Assembly (NCBI GenBank): GCA_964601575.1
Contig: CAZROA010000054.1
Location: 1 to 40,824 of the forward strand
Direction of reading: 5' to 3'
Source of the DNA: CAZKEG01 sp964601575
GTDB taxonomy: Bacteria; Desulfobacterota; Thermodesulfobacteria; Thermodesulfobacteriales; Thermodesulfatatoraceae
DNA length: 40,824 bases
The translations under genes were made by a program, and so were the position numbers. The notes under the pieces were generated by a model. It was not told where the DNA came from. It did no database searches and worked only from the letters and a program-made list of their open reading frames with translations. This document shows, one piece after another, positions 25,747-34,088 of the stretch (the stretch's first letter is position 1; the number at the start of each line of letters is the position of its first letter).

Positions 25747-25775
25747 TAAATACCGTCTTTCGCATTTGGTGTCAA
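25747..25775 (-). promoter_or_regulatory. sigma-70-type promoter of the repeat protein-ExbB-ExbD-TonB operon
   Basis: Minus-strand TTGACA (25775-25770) and TATTTA (25752-25747) are separated by exactly 17 bp. Transcription would start near 25740, leaving an 80-nt leader. The -35 overlaps one arm of an inverted repeat, GTGTCA (25769-25774) and TGACAC (25790-25795), which could be an operator. Confidence 0.7.
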
Positions 25776-25818
25776 GACAATATCTTAAGTGACACGATTT
25801 TCTCAAGCTACAAAAAAA

Positions 25819-28800
25819 TTAAGCTAGAATTTTCTTTATATCCTCAAAGGCTAGATAGAAACAGGGAATAATGATCAGGGTAATCCCTGTAGCAAAGAGA
25901 ATACCGAAGCCCAGGCTAATGGCCATGGGGATCAAAAATTGGGCCTGGAGACTGGTCTCCATGATGAGGGGCATGAGACCGAAAAAGGTGGTCAAAGAGG
26001 TGAGGAGAATGGGGCGAAAACGCCTCACCCCGGCCTCAACGATGGCCTGAAAGGCCTCTTTACCTTCTTGACGTTTGACATTGGCATAATCAATCAAAAG
26101 AAGAGAATCATTTACCACCACGCCGGAAAGGGCGACCAAGCCGAAGAGGCTCAGGATACAGAGATCCTTCCCCATGATCAGGTGCCCCCAAATGGCCCCC
26201 ACAATGCCAAAGGGGATGGCCAACATGATGATAAGCGGTTGGACATAACTCCGAAAGGAAATGGCCAGCAAGCTGTAAATACCGAAAAGGGCCAAGAGAA
26301 AGCCTCGCTTCATGTTGCTCATGGATTCGGCCTCTTCTTTGCCCTCGCCCTGGATCTGATAGGTAAGCCCGGGGTAGTCGGCCATGAGTTGCGGGAGAAA
26401 ATGGGCCTTGAGGTCAGCCAAGATCTCGTCGGCATTGGCTATCTTGGCGTCCACATCAGCGGTAACATCCACTACTCGTTTGCGATTGTAACGATTGATG
26501 ACGTTGTACCCTCGTCCGGGGATGATCTCCGCCACCTCTTTTAAAGGTACTTCGCCGCCCTTCGGGGTCTTGATCCACATATTTTCCAGATCCCAGATAT
26601 GCCGGCGTTCGTCTTTAGGAAAACGCACCATTACCCGGACTTCGTTTCTGCCGCGTTGGATACGCAGGGCCTCGGCCCCGTAAAAGGCCCCGCGAATCTG
26701 GCGCCCTAACTCTTTTTCCGTAATGCCCAAGAGCCTTGCCCTCTCTTTGAGTTTGATCCTAAACTCGTCCTTGCCGGCAGAATAAGTATCGTCGATGTCA
26801 CTCAATCCTGGATAGGTGGCCAGGACCTGTTTGAGCCTCTGGGCCGCCTTTTTGAGCACCTCCATATCTTTATGGGCCAATTGAATATCCAGATTGGCCC
26901 CCATGTGGACCAGATTGATCTCAAAGGTGAGGGCCTCCACCCCGGGTATCTCGCCGACCTTCTTACGCCAACGCCGGACGATCTCGTTCGCGGTGACGCA
27001 ACGATTCTCCACCGGAGTAAGGAGCATGGAGATCTCAGCTAGATGACCGGCCTCCTGCTCAGGGCTACCTACCGGCCCCCCTCGCCCCAAGAGACCGCCT
27101 ACCAAAGAATAGATGTGTTGTACCAAAGGGCCACAACCTGGGTGTTCTTTCTCCAGTTCTTTTACGGCCTCAAGCCCCTTTTCTTGGACGTAACGCCGTA
27201 CAGCATCGGTCTTTTCTACTGGTGTACCTATGGGCATTTTGATAGAGACATCTATATGTTCAGCCTCAACCACCGGCATAAACCGAAAACGGACCAGGCC
27301 TCCTTTGATCAGTCCTAAGCTGACAAGCAGGATGGTCAATCCCACAGCCACGGTGCTATAGCGATTCCTAAGACATACCTTAAGGAAGGATTGATATGGC
27401 CCGGCGATAAACTGCTCTAAGCGCGGACCAAACCATAGCCTCGGCTTTTCCAATTTATGGAGGAACCAGCCGGTAGGACGGCCCAAGGTCATGGAGAGAT
27501 GGGCCGGTAAGACAAAGAGAGACTCGGTGAGAGAGACCAGGAGGGTGGTGATGACGATCATGGGGATTACTTTGACAAACTTGCCGATCACCCCCCCAAC
27601 AAACAGTAAAGGCACAAAGGAGACCACGGTGGTCAGGATGGAGAAAACAATAGGTTTGGCCACCTCGAGAGTTCCAGAGACCGAGGCCTCGGAAGGATCT
27701 TTTATCCAGCGATGCCGGGCAAAGACGCTCTCCCCTACCACAATGGCATCATCGACCACCATACCCAAGGCCATAATAAAGGCAAAAAGGGAGATCATGT
27801 TCACGGAAAGATGTAATAGGGGCATGAAGAGGAAGGCCCCCATAAAAGAGACCGGGATCCCGAGCATGACCCAAAAGGCCAGCCTGATCTCCAAAAATAG
27901 CCCCAAAGTGATGATGACCAGGATCAGGCCCCAAAAGGCGTTTTTTAAGAGCAAGTCGATCCGGCTCTTCAGGATCTTTGAGGTATCGTTCCAGACCGCC
28001 AGGTGAAGGGCGGTGGGCATGGTCTTTGACTTCTCTTTGACGTACTCACGGACTGTCTTTGAAATCTCAAGGGGCTTCTGATCCCCCACGCGATAGACCT
28101 TGACCATGGCCGCTCGCTGGCCGTCAAACAGGGCAAAGGTGTCGGTGTCTTCAAAACTGTCTCTTACCGTGGCCAAGTCCCGTAGGTGGAGTTTCGCCCC
28201 CTGGTCATCGGCAAGGACTACGATGTCCTCATAGCCCGGGGCAAAATAACGCTTGCCTTTGGTGCGAAGGAGGATCTCTCCCTCACTGGTCTTTAGTCGA
28301 CCACCAGGTAAATCAACCGAGGCCTGGCCGATGAGGTGGGCCAAATCATCGGTGGTCAGGCGATATTGGCGTAGGGTCTCTTTCGGTACCTCTACGGAGA
28401 TCTCATAGTTTCGGACACCACTTAGCTCAACCTGAGTAATATTGGGTTTATTTAGCAGTTCATCTTCGATCTCTTCGGCATAGTGTCTCAGTGTCCACTC
28501 ATCCACGTTTCCATAAACAACAACCGAGATCACCTCATGTTTATTGAGGAGCTTGCTGATGATCGGTTCCTCAGCGTCTTCGGGAAAGGTGGTAATCCGG
28601 TCAACGGCGTTTTTGATATCTTGCAAGATTCGATCAGGGTTTTCCCCTTCTTTGACCACGACAAAGACCGTTCCCATCCCTTCGGTGGCTATGGAGTGGA
28701 TTTCCTTGATCCCGTCGATCCCGGTAATGGCCTCTTCGATGGCCAGGATGATCCCGTCTTCGACCTCCTCCGGGGCGGCTCCGGGATAGGCCACTTGGAT

Positions 28801-28941
28801 CTTGATCGTGTCCAGGCTGATCTCGGGAAAGATCTCCTGTTTGATCCCAGGAAGGATAACCAAGCCGCCGACCAAAAAGAAAAACATCAAGATATTGGCG
28901 GCCACATGGTTTTGGGCCATGTAACGGATGGCGCCCTTCAC
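25819..28941 (-). CDS. RND efflux pump permease (HAE1-type)
   Basis: 1040 aa, the standard length for an inner-membrane RND transporter of the AcrB/MexB class. It has twelve membrane helices in the 1+5, 1+5 pattern with two large periplasmic loops. The TM4 proton-relay pair is present (GMVVDDAIVVGE), while TM10 has LSGVVVNDSLLL, without the lysine of AcrB; this variation is common in environmental HAE1 proteins. A seven-T run follows the stop. It overlaps the adaptor gene by 4 bp (ATGA). With adaptor and outer-membrane factor it makes a complete tripartite efflux system; the substrate range cannot be read from sequence. Confidence 0.92.
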   Translation of the reverse strand: MKGAIRYMAQNHVAANILMFFFLVGGLVILPGIKQEIFPEISLDTIKIQVAYPGAAPEEVEDGIILAIEEAITGIDGIKEIHSIATEGMGTVFVVVKEGENPDRILQDIKNAVDRITTFPEDAEEPIISKLLNKHEVISVVVYGNVDEWTLRHYAEEIEDELLNKPNITQVELSGVRNYEISVEVPKETLRQYRLTTDDLAHLIGQASVDLPGGRLKTSEGEILLRTKGKRYFAPGYEDIVVLADDQGAKLHLRDLATVRDSFEDTDTFALFDGQRAAMVKVYRVGDQKPLEISKTVREYVKEKSKTMPTALHLAVWNDTSKILKSRIDLLLKNAFWGLILVIITLGLFLEIRLAFWVMLGIPVSFMGAFLFMPLLHLSVNMISLFAFIMALGMVVDDAIVVGESVFARHRWIKDPSEASVSGTLEVAKPIVFSILTTVVSFVPLLFVGGVIGKFVKVIPMIVITTLLVSLTESLFVLPAHLSMTLGRPTGWFLHKLEKPRLWFGPRLEQFIAGPYQSFLKVCLRNRYSTVAVGLTILLVSLGLIKGGLVRFRFMPVVEAEHIDVSIKMPIGTPVEKTDAVRRYVQEKGLEAVKELEKEHPGCGPLVQHIYSLVGGLLGRGGPVGSPEQEAGHLAEISMLLTPVENRCVTANEIVRRWRKKVGEIPGVEALTFEINLVHMGANLDIQLAHKDMEVLKKAAQRLKQVLATYPGLSDIDDTYSAGKDEFRIKLKERARLLGITEKELGRQIRGAFYGAEALRIQRGRNEVRVMVRFPKDERRHIWDLENMWIKTPKGGEVPLKEVAEIIPGRGYNVINRYNRKRVVDVTADVDAKIANADEILADLKAHFLPQLMADYPGLTYQIQGEGKEEAESMSNMKRGFLLALFGIYSLLAISFRSYVQPLIIMLAIPFGIVGAIWGHLIMGKDLCILSLFGLVALSGVVVNDSLLLIDYANVKRQEGKEAFQAIVEAGVRRFRPILLTSLTTFFGLMPLIMETSLQAQFLIPMAISLGFGILFATGITLIIIPCFYLAFEDIKKILA

Positions 28942-30086
28942 TTGGCCTCTCCCTTGACAACACGGACTTTGAGACCAGGGGCCGCAGCCTCAAGTTTGGT
29001 AACGATGATACGTTCTCCGGCCTTAAGACCCCTTACCAAGACCGTATCCTTCCCGCGGTAAATGACCGTCACCGGGCGGATCTGAAGACGCCCCTTTTCA
29101 TCAACGACCCAGACCTTATCTCCATGGCGTAGAACGGCCCTCGGCAGGACAAAGACGTTCCGAACGGTCTTTCCCTCTATCTCGAGCTCAACAAAGAGCC
29201 CCTCGGCTAGATCAGGCCGGCCTGTAAGGTGCTCACGGAGCTGGAAGGGATCAGAGACCTCGACCACCACCTGGGGGAGATGGCCTAGTTTTTCTACCGC
29301 CGGCAGGAGCCTCACCGCCTGGCCGGTATAGAAATAGGTCTTGTCCCCGGTGGGGACGATGACCTTGGCCTGGGCCGGGAGCTTGAGCCAATTAAGGTCG
29401 TCCTGACTAATAGGAGCGACGATCTCGGTCTTTTTGGTCCCGACCAAGGTGGCCACCGGAGAGCCGGGTCTTACGTAGTAGCCAAGATCAAGGTGTTCCT
29501 CAAGGATCAGGCCGTCAAAAGGGGCCTTGACCGTGGTCCGGGAAAGATCAAGAGCTGCTTTTTGTTGGGCAGCCAGGGAGGCCGCCAGCTCGGCCTCTGC
29601 CGCTTTGATCTGTGGTTCATAAAAGACCAAGGGCGAGGGAGGGGGCTTTTCTCCGTAAAGCCTTTGCCACTGTCTCTTGGCCACTAGGGCCTTATTCTTT
29701 AAGACCTCGAGTTGTTCGCGGGCCTTGGCAACCCTTGCCTTAGCCTGAGTCAAGGCAATCTCGTAGTCCCTTTTCTCGATCTGGAACATGACCTCCCCAG
29801 CGGCAAAATGACCCCCGGGGACTAATTTGGGAGAGACCCAAACCACCTTTCCGGCTACTTCGGGGACGATCTCGATCTTCTGAGGCGGTCTCACGGTACC
29901 AGTGGCATAGATGATGATTCGTTGATCGGACTGCCGGGCCTTGATGACTTCCACCAGAGGACCTTCTGGTCTGAGCACGTGATGTTGAGGCGGTTTTTTA
30001 AGGCCTTTTAGAAAGAAAAAACCCAAAAATCCGGCTAATAGGATCAAAATAGGCAAAATGGAACGGAAAAGGCCTTTTTTACTCAT
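28938..30086 (-). CDS. RND efflux periplasmic adaptor (membrane fusion protein)
   Basis: 382 aa. An N-terminal hydrophobic helix (about 9-27, ILPILILLAGFLGFFFL) anchors or exports it. Then come the beta-barrel and lipoyl-like strands (VEVIKARQSDQRIIIYATG), a long coiled-coil hairpin (about 105-170) and the second half-motif TVKAPFDGLILEEHLDLGYYV of the adaptor family. It links the RND permease to the outer-membrane factor. Overlaps with both neighbouring genes (4 and 8 bp) show a single operon. Confidence 0.92.
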   Translation of the reverse strand: MSKKGLFRSILPILILLAGFLGFFFLKGLKKPPQHHVLRPEGPLVEVIKARQSDQRIIIYATGTVRPPQKIEIVPEVAGKVVWVSPKLVPGGHFAAGEVMFQIEKRDYEIALTQAKARVAKAREQLEVLKNKALVAKRQWQRLYGEKPPPSPLVFYEPQIKAAEAELAASLAAQQKAALDLSRTTVKAPFDGLILEEHLDLGYYVRPGSPVATLVGTKKTEIVAPISQDDLNWLKLPAQAKVIVPTGDKTYFYTGQAVRLLPAVEKLGHLPQVVVEVSDPFQLREHLTGRPDLAEGLFVELEIEGKTVRNVFVLPRAVLRHGDKVWVVDEKGRLQIRPVTVIYRGKDTVLVRGLKAGERIIVTKLEAAAPGLKVRVVKGEAK

Positions 30087-31497
30087 CCAGCCCCCTTTGA
30101 GACATGAGGGAATCTTTCAAGTATTTTTCCATCCAGGTACCACCCAGGGCTCGGTAAAGGGAAATACGAGCAGAGATAAGGGCCTGTTGGGCCTGAACCT
30201 TGGTTTGTTCGGTTCGGAGGAGTTCTACTCTGGTCTTAAGGACCGAAAGATAGTCCCCCAGCCCCTGATGATAACGGTCAAGATTTAGGCTCAATAAGGT
30301 CTTTAAAGAAGATTCTTCGCGATCTAGTTCAGTCAGTCTTTTTTGGGCGGTAAGATTGGCGGAAAGGGCGTCTTCAACTTCTTTAAAGGCCCTGAGTACC
30401 GTTTGTTGGTAATGATACAGGGCCTCAAGTGCCGCGGCCTTTTCCTGCTCCACCCGGGCCCCTTTCCTCCCGGCTTCAAAAAGGCTCAGGGTACTATCAA
30501 GGCTTAGTGACCAAAAGGAACCCACGATGTCACCAATGGAAAAGGCCGTATGAGATCGCCCGAGGCTGGCCAGGAGATTTAGACGGGGAAAGCGCTCGGC
30601 TATGGCAGCAGCAACCCGGGCATCGGCAGCCTTTACCCGCCAATAGGCGGCCTGGACGTCTGGGCGGTTCATAATGATCTGGCTCGGAAGCCCTAAGGGG
30701 AAGGCCTGCTCAAGGGCCGGGAGTTTGACCAGAGAAGGCCTTGGGGCCTCTTCTGGATAACGGCCAAGAAGGATGGCCAAGGCATGCCTTGTCTTAGAGA
30801 TCTTTTCTTGAAGCTCGGTCCTCTGTCTGGTGAGTTCAAAGAATTGGGTCTTGACCGAAAGGAGCTCATCAGCCTCGACCAGACCTCGGAGATAAAGGTC
30901 TTCCACCAAGGTGAGCTCCTCGGTCACGGCCTTGATTAACAAATTCAGTCTGACCTTCTCTTGCTCTAAGGCTGCTAGGAGATAATAGGCATCTGCTACT
31001 TGGGCCGCCAGACTGAGATAAAAGGCCCGAAGATCTTCTTGAGTGGCCTTTAGCTCCGCCAAGGAGGCCTTGGCCGAGGAGCGTATTCGGCCCCAAAGAT
31101 CTAATTCATAAGAGGCCGTGGCTGAAAGGCGATAACTGGTCCCTCGGTTCTCACCAAAAAAACCCGGCTCCTTGGAACGACGCCAAGAATATTCCAGAGA
31201 AGTACTTGGTAGAGAAAAGGAAAGGGCCTCTTTTAAAATGGCCTTGGCCTTAAAAATCCTGGCCACTCCGGCCTTTAAATCAAGATTGGCCCGAAAGGCC
31301 TCCTCGATGAGCTGATTCAATCTCTGATCACCAAAGGAAAGCCACCAAGGCCTTTCCGGGAAGAAGGTCTTTACCTCCTCTGGAGCAAGGTAAAAGCTTT
31401 TGGGGGGTTCTTTAGGCGGCACCACTTCCAAGGGGTGATGGAAGGCACATCCTCCTAAAAGGAGAAGCAAAATGAAAAAGAAGCCCCTATGACCCAT
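30079..31497 (-). CDS. TolC/NodT-family outer-membrane efflux lipoprotein
   Basis: 472 aa. Start chosen at 31497: the ATG has GGAGG 6 bases upstream and opens a signal peptide with lipobox LLGGCAF, whereas the frame from 31542 adds 15 residues that do not look like a leader. The mature part shows two repeated efflux domains with heptad-rich helices, including RIRSSAKASLAELKA and the NRPDVQAAYWRVKAADARV motif of NodT-type factors. It forms the trimeric exit duct of the pump. The start overlaps the TetR stop by 11 bp. Confidence 0.92.
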   Translation of the reverse strand: MGHRGFFFILLLLLGGCAFHHPLEVVPPKEPPKSFYLAPEEVKTFFPERPWWLSFGDQRLNQLIEEAFRANLDLKAGVARIFKAKAILKEALSFSLPSTSLEYSWRRSKEPGFFGENRGTSYRLSATASYELDLWGRIRSSAKASLAELKATQEDLRAFYLSLAAQVADAYYLLAALEQEKVRLNLLIKAVTEELTLVEDLYLRGLVEADELLSVKTQFFELTRQRTELQEKISKTRHALAILLGRYPEEAPRPSLVKLPALEQAFPLGLPSQIIMNRPDVQAAYWRVKAADARVAAAIAERFPRLNLLASLGRSHTAFSIGDIVGSFWSLSLDSTLSLFEAGRKGARVEQEKAAALEALYHYQQTVLRAFKEVEDALSANLTAQKRLTELDREESSLKTLLSLNLDRYHQGLGDYLSVLKTRVELLRTEQTKVQAQQALISARISLYRALGGTWMEKYLKDSLMSQRGLDE

Positions 31498-32140
31498 CCT
31501 CGGCCTCCAGACCGGCGGTGACAAAGAGGACGAATTCTTCAAGCTTATCTATCATGGACAAGGATTGTGCCTCAAAGACCGGAGGAAAAAGTTCATAACC
31601 CTTTCGCCAGGCAAGAAGTCTGACCATGGCCCCTAAGAGGAATTGAAACCGCCAATATAGTTTTTCCTCGGAGAGATGGGGAAGGGCTGCTTTCAGGGCC
31701 TTCCAAAAGAGGAGAACCGTTTCTTTCATCTCTTCGGCGAAGAATTTCCACACCAAAGGGTCCAGATCGGCCATGGCTCGCCCAAGAAAGGTCAAAAAAT
31801 GTCGGGCTTGATCATCCTTGGCCAATTGTTCAAAGGCCGGTTCGACAAAGGCCCGGACTACTTCTCTAATTGGTGGGGAGGACCCCTCTTCCTGTTTGAC
31901 CAAAAGGGCCTTCAGTCTCTGACACCTAGCTTCATTGATGGGCCTGAGTCTCCTTTCGAGCACGGCCTTAACCAGGCCGTTTTTGGAACCAAAGTAATAG
32001 TTTACCGCGGCCACATTTACCCCGGCGGCCTTAGAAAGCTGACGAATGGACGTGCCCTGCACCCCTTTTTCAGCAAACAGACGTTCAGCCTCGTCTAAAA
32101 GGACCGCCTTCGTAGAACGACCGGGAACCGGTTTAAGCAT
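31487..32140 (-). CDS. TetR-family repressor of the efflux operon (CecR-like)
   Basis: 217 aa. The N-terminal helix-turn-helix (about 25-60: GTSIRQLSKAAGVNVAAVNYYFGSK) is textbook TetR. The C-terminal ligand domain resembles CecR/DUF1956-type regulators. As the first gene of the efflux operon it probably represses its own promoter until a pump substrate binds. The ATG has no ribosome binding site. TTTAAA lies 6 bp before the ATG and TTGCCT 17 bp further up, so the mRNA is probably leaderless or almost so. Confidence 0.9.
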   Translation of the reverse strand: MLKPVPGRSTKAVLLDEAERLFAEKGVQGTSIRQLSKAAGVNVAAVNYYFGSKNGLVKAVLERRLRPINEARCQRLKALLVKQEEGSSPPIREVVRAFVEPAFEQLAKDDQARHFLTFLGRAMADLDPLVWKFFAEEMKETVLLFWKALKAALPHLSEEKLYWRFQFLLGAMVRLLAWRKGYELFPPVFEAQSLSMIDKLEEFVLFVTAGLEAEDGS

Positions 32141-32160
32141 ACGTTTGTTTAAAACATATG
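32138..32160. promoter_or_regulatory. putative TetR operator at the regulator's start codon
   Basis: CATACGTTT (32138-32146) and AAACATATG (32152-32160) form an inverted repeat with one mismatch and a 5-bp centre. The first three bases are the complement of the TetR start codon, and the minus-strand -10 (TTTAAA) lies inside. TetR proteins commonly bind such 20-25 bp palindromes over their own promoter. A second GTTTAAG copy flanks each side (32131-32137 and 32160-32166). Confidence 0.6.
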
Positions 32161-32211
32161 TTTAAGATAAAGGCAATAGTTTTGTTTCCGATTTCTTTCT
32201 TACGAATGCCC

Positions 32212-32240
32212 TTGTCTTAAAGGTCTTTTTAATCTATCTA
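32212..32240 (+). promoter_or_regulatory. promoter of the tandem CLC genes
   Basis: TTGTCT (32212-32217) and TATCTA (32235-32240) are separated by 17 bp. The leader of about 58 nt contains a 6-bp stem (GGCCTC, 5-nt loop, GAGGCC at 32265-32281) shortly before the first CLC gene. Confidence 0.5.
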
Positions 32241-32304
32241 CTATGGGAAAAGCCTACCTAAAGGGGCCTCCAAAAGAGGCCTCCAAGAAAAAGGGCAAAA
32301 GACT

Positions 32305-34068
32305 TTGGAAAGACGCCGTCTACGACTCCTCTTAGACACGGTTATTTTGGGTATAGTCGGGGCCTTCGCCGCCCTGTTGTTCGTTCATTTAGTAGACCTG
32401 GCTCGAGAGTTTTTTTTAGTTAAATTGGCCCATTACAAACCTCCAGGGCTCCCCAACGAAGGAGGAAGTCTTGAGGAATATATAGGCCCCTATGGGCTCA
32501 CCCTCATCCCTTTGGTCACCACCCTAGGCGGACTAATCTCCGGGCTGATCGTCTATATATTTGCCCCGGAAAGCAAAGGTGCAGGAACAGACGCCGCCAT
32601 CAAGGCCTTTCACTATGAAGAGGGACGAGTAAGGGCCAGGGTCCCTTTTGTCAAGATGATTGCCTCGGCGGTGACCATCGGCTCCGGAGGCTCAGCCGGG
32701 CGTGAAGGGCCAACGGCACAAGTGGCCTCAGGGGTAGGAGCCATTTATGCCTACCTTACCAAACGCCCGCCCCATGAAAGGCGCCTCCTCCTCTTGATGG
32801 GCATGGCCGCCGGTCTTTCGGCCATCTTTCGTTCCCCAATCGGTTGCGCCTTTTTCGCCATCGAGGTCCTTTACAGCCAAATCGAGTTTGAATCTCGGGC
32901 CCTGCTCTATACCCTGGTCTCGGCGGTGGTGGCCTATGTGGTCACCGGGTTCTTAGTTGGTTGGGAGCCACTCTTTGCCTTGCCGGAAAATCTAAAAATT
33001 ATTCAGGCCCATGAATATCTCTTCTTCGCCGTCTTGGGTGTCTTCAGTGGAATAATGGGCGCTCTCCTACCCCTTTTCTTTGGTAGCATCCAGGACACCT
33101 TTGATCGCCTTCCCCTTCCCTTTTTTTTCAAACCGGCCATCGGCGCCCTGATAGTCGGCCTTATGGCCCTGGTCTTCCCCCAGGTCTTGGGCATCGGCTA
33201 TGGTTGGATACAAAAGGCCATCAACGGAGATCTTTCTGGCCCTTTGATGCTTGCCCTATCCATCTCCAAGGCCATTGCCTTCTCCTTTACCGTGGCTACC
33301 GGTGGTTCCGGGGGAGACTTTGCCCCGAGCCTTTACGTAGGAGGGATGTTAGGCGGCTTTGTAGCCAGCCTCTTTCATCAAGACCCGGCGGCCTACGTCA
33401 TTGTGGGCATGGCCTCGGTCTTCGGGGCCGCGGCTCGGGCCCCGATTGCCAATTGCCTTATCGCCGTCGAGATAACCGGGGCCTTTCATCTCTTCCCCGC
33501 CGCCGGTCTTTCGGTGATGTTGGCCTACCTGGTCCAGACCGCCCTGGCCAATTATCTGCCCTACAAAAGCCTCTATGAATTCCAGGTCCCCACCCCGGTC
33601 CACTCCCCGGCCCATCGGGGGGAATTCTTTACCGATATCTTGGCGGATATAAGGGTCAAAGACATCTTCAAACCCTGGAAGGTGTGGGCGGTGGTCCCAG
33701 AGGACATGACCTTTAAACAATTCATTGATTTCTTTGGCCGCACCGAACAACACTATTTCCCCGTGGTAGACAAAGAAGGAAATCTATGCGGAATCTTTTC
33801 CATAAACGACGTGCGTCCCTTCCTTTTCAACGAAGACCTAAGAAAACTCTTGGTCATCAAGGATTTTGCCCGCAGGGATATCATTACCACCACCCCTTCA
33901 GAAGACATAAATACCGTGTTACGTAAATTTACCATTCGAAACATTGACCAATTGCCTGTGGTGGCCGATGAAGATCCCAAACGTTTTTTGGGGATGTTGA
34001 GCCGCCGAGAAGTGATCGACTTTTACAACCGAAGACTGAGGGAATTTAAGGAACTTTCTTCACGCTGA
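32305..34068 (+). CDS. CLC-type anion channel/transporter with CBS pair (copy 1)
   Basis: 587 aa. The CLC core (about 10-430) carries the gating motif GSGGSAGREGP with the gate glutamate near residue 134, and GGSGGDFAPSL, the GxFxP-type anion-coordinating segment. A pair of CBS domains follows (about 450-580: HYFPVVDKEGNLCGIF and IRNIDQLPVV), likely binding adenine nucleotides. The first selectivity loop reads KGAGTD instead of GSGIP. At the position of the EcClC proton glutamate (E203) the sequence has V188 (AIEVLYS), which is typical of channels or uncoupled proteins. TTG is the start; AAGGG precedes it, and no in-frame ATG lies upstream. A near-identical architecture follows 20 bp downstream. 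Confidence 0.88.
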   Translation: MERRRLRLLLDTVILGIVGAFAALLFVHLVDLAREFFLVKLAHYKPPGLPNEGGSLEEYIGPYGLTLIPLVTTLGGLISGLIVYIFAPESKGAGTDAAIKAFHYEEGRVRARVPFVKMIASAVTIGSGGSAGREGPTAQVASGVGAIYAYLTKRPPHERRLLLLMGMAAGLSAIFRSPIGCAFFAIEVLYSQIEFESRALLYTLVSAVVAYVVTGFLVGWEPLFALPENLKIIQAHEYLFFAVLGVFSGIMGALLPLFFGSIQDTFDRLPLPFFFKPAIGALIVGLMALVFPQVLGIGYGWIQKAINGDLSGPLMLALSISKAIAFSFTVATGGSGGDFAPSLYVGGMLGGFVASLFHQDPAAYVIVGMASVFGAAARAPIANCLIAVEITGAFHLFPAAGLSVMLAYLVQTALANYLPYKSLYEFQVPTPVHSPAHRGEFFTDILADIRVKDIFKPWKVWAVVPEDMTFKQFIDFFGRTEQHYFPVVDKEGNLCGIFSINDVRPFLFNEDLRKLLVIKDFARRDIITTTPSEDINTVLRKFTIRNIDQLPVVADEDPKRFLGMLSRREVIDFYNRRLREFKELSSR

Positions 34069-34088
34069 AGGGGACAAAGGACTAAGCC

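Noticed and set aside
32243..32335. A 30-codon basic leader ORF before the first CLC gene
   Set aside because: No ribosome binding site, and the likely transcription start lies at or after its ATG.
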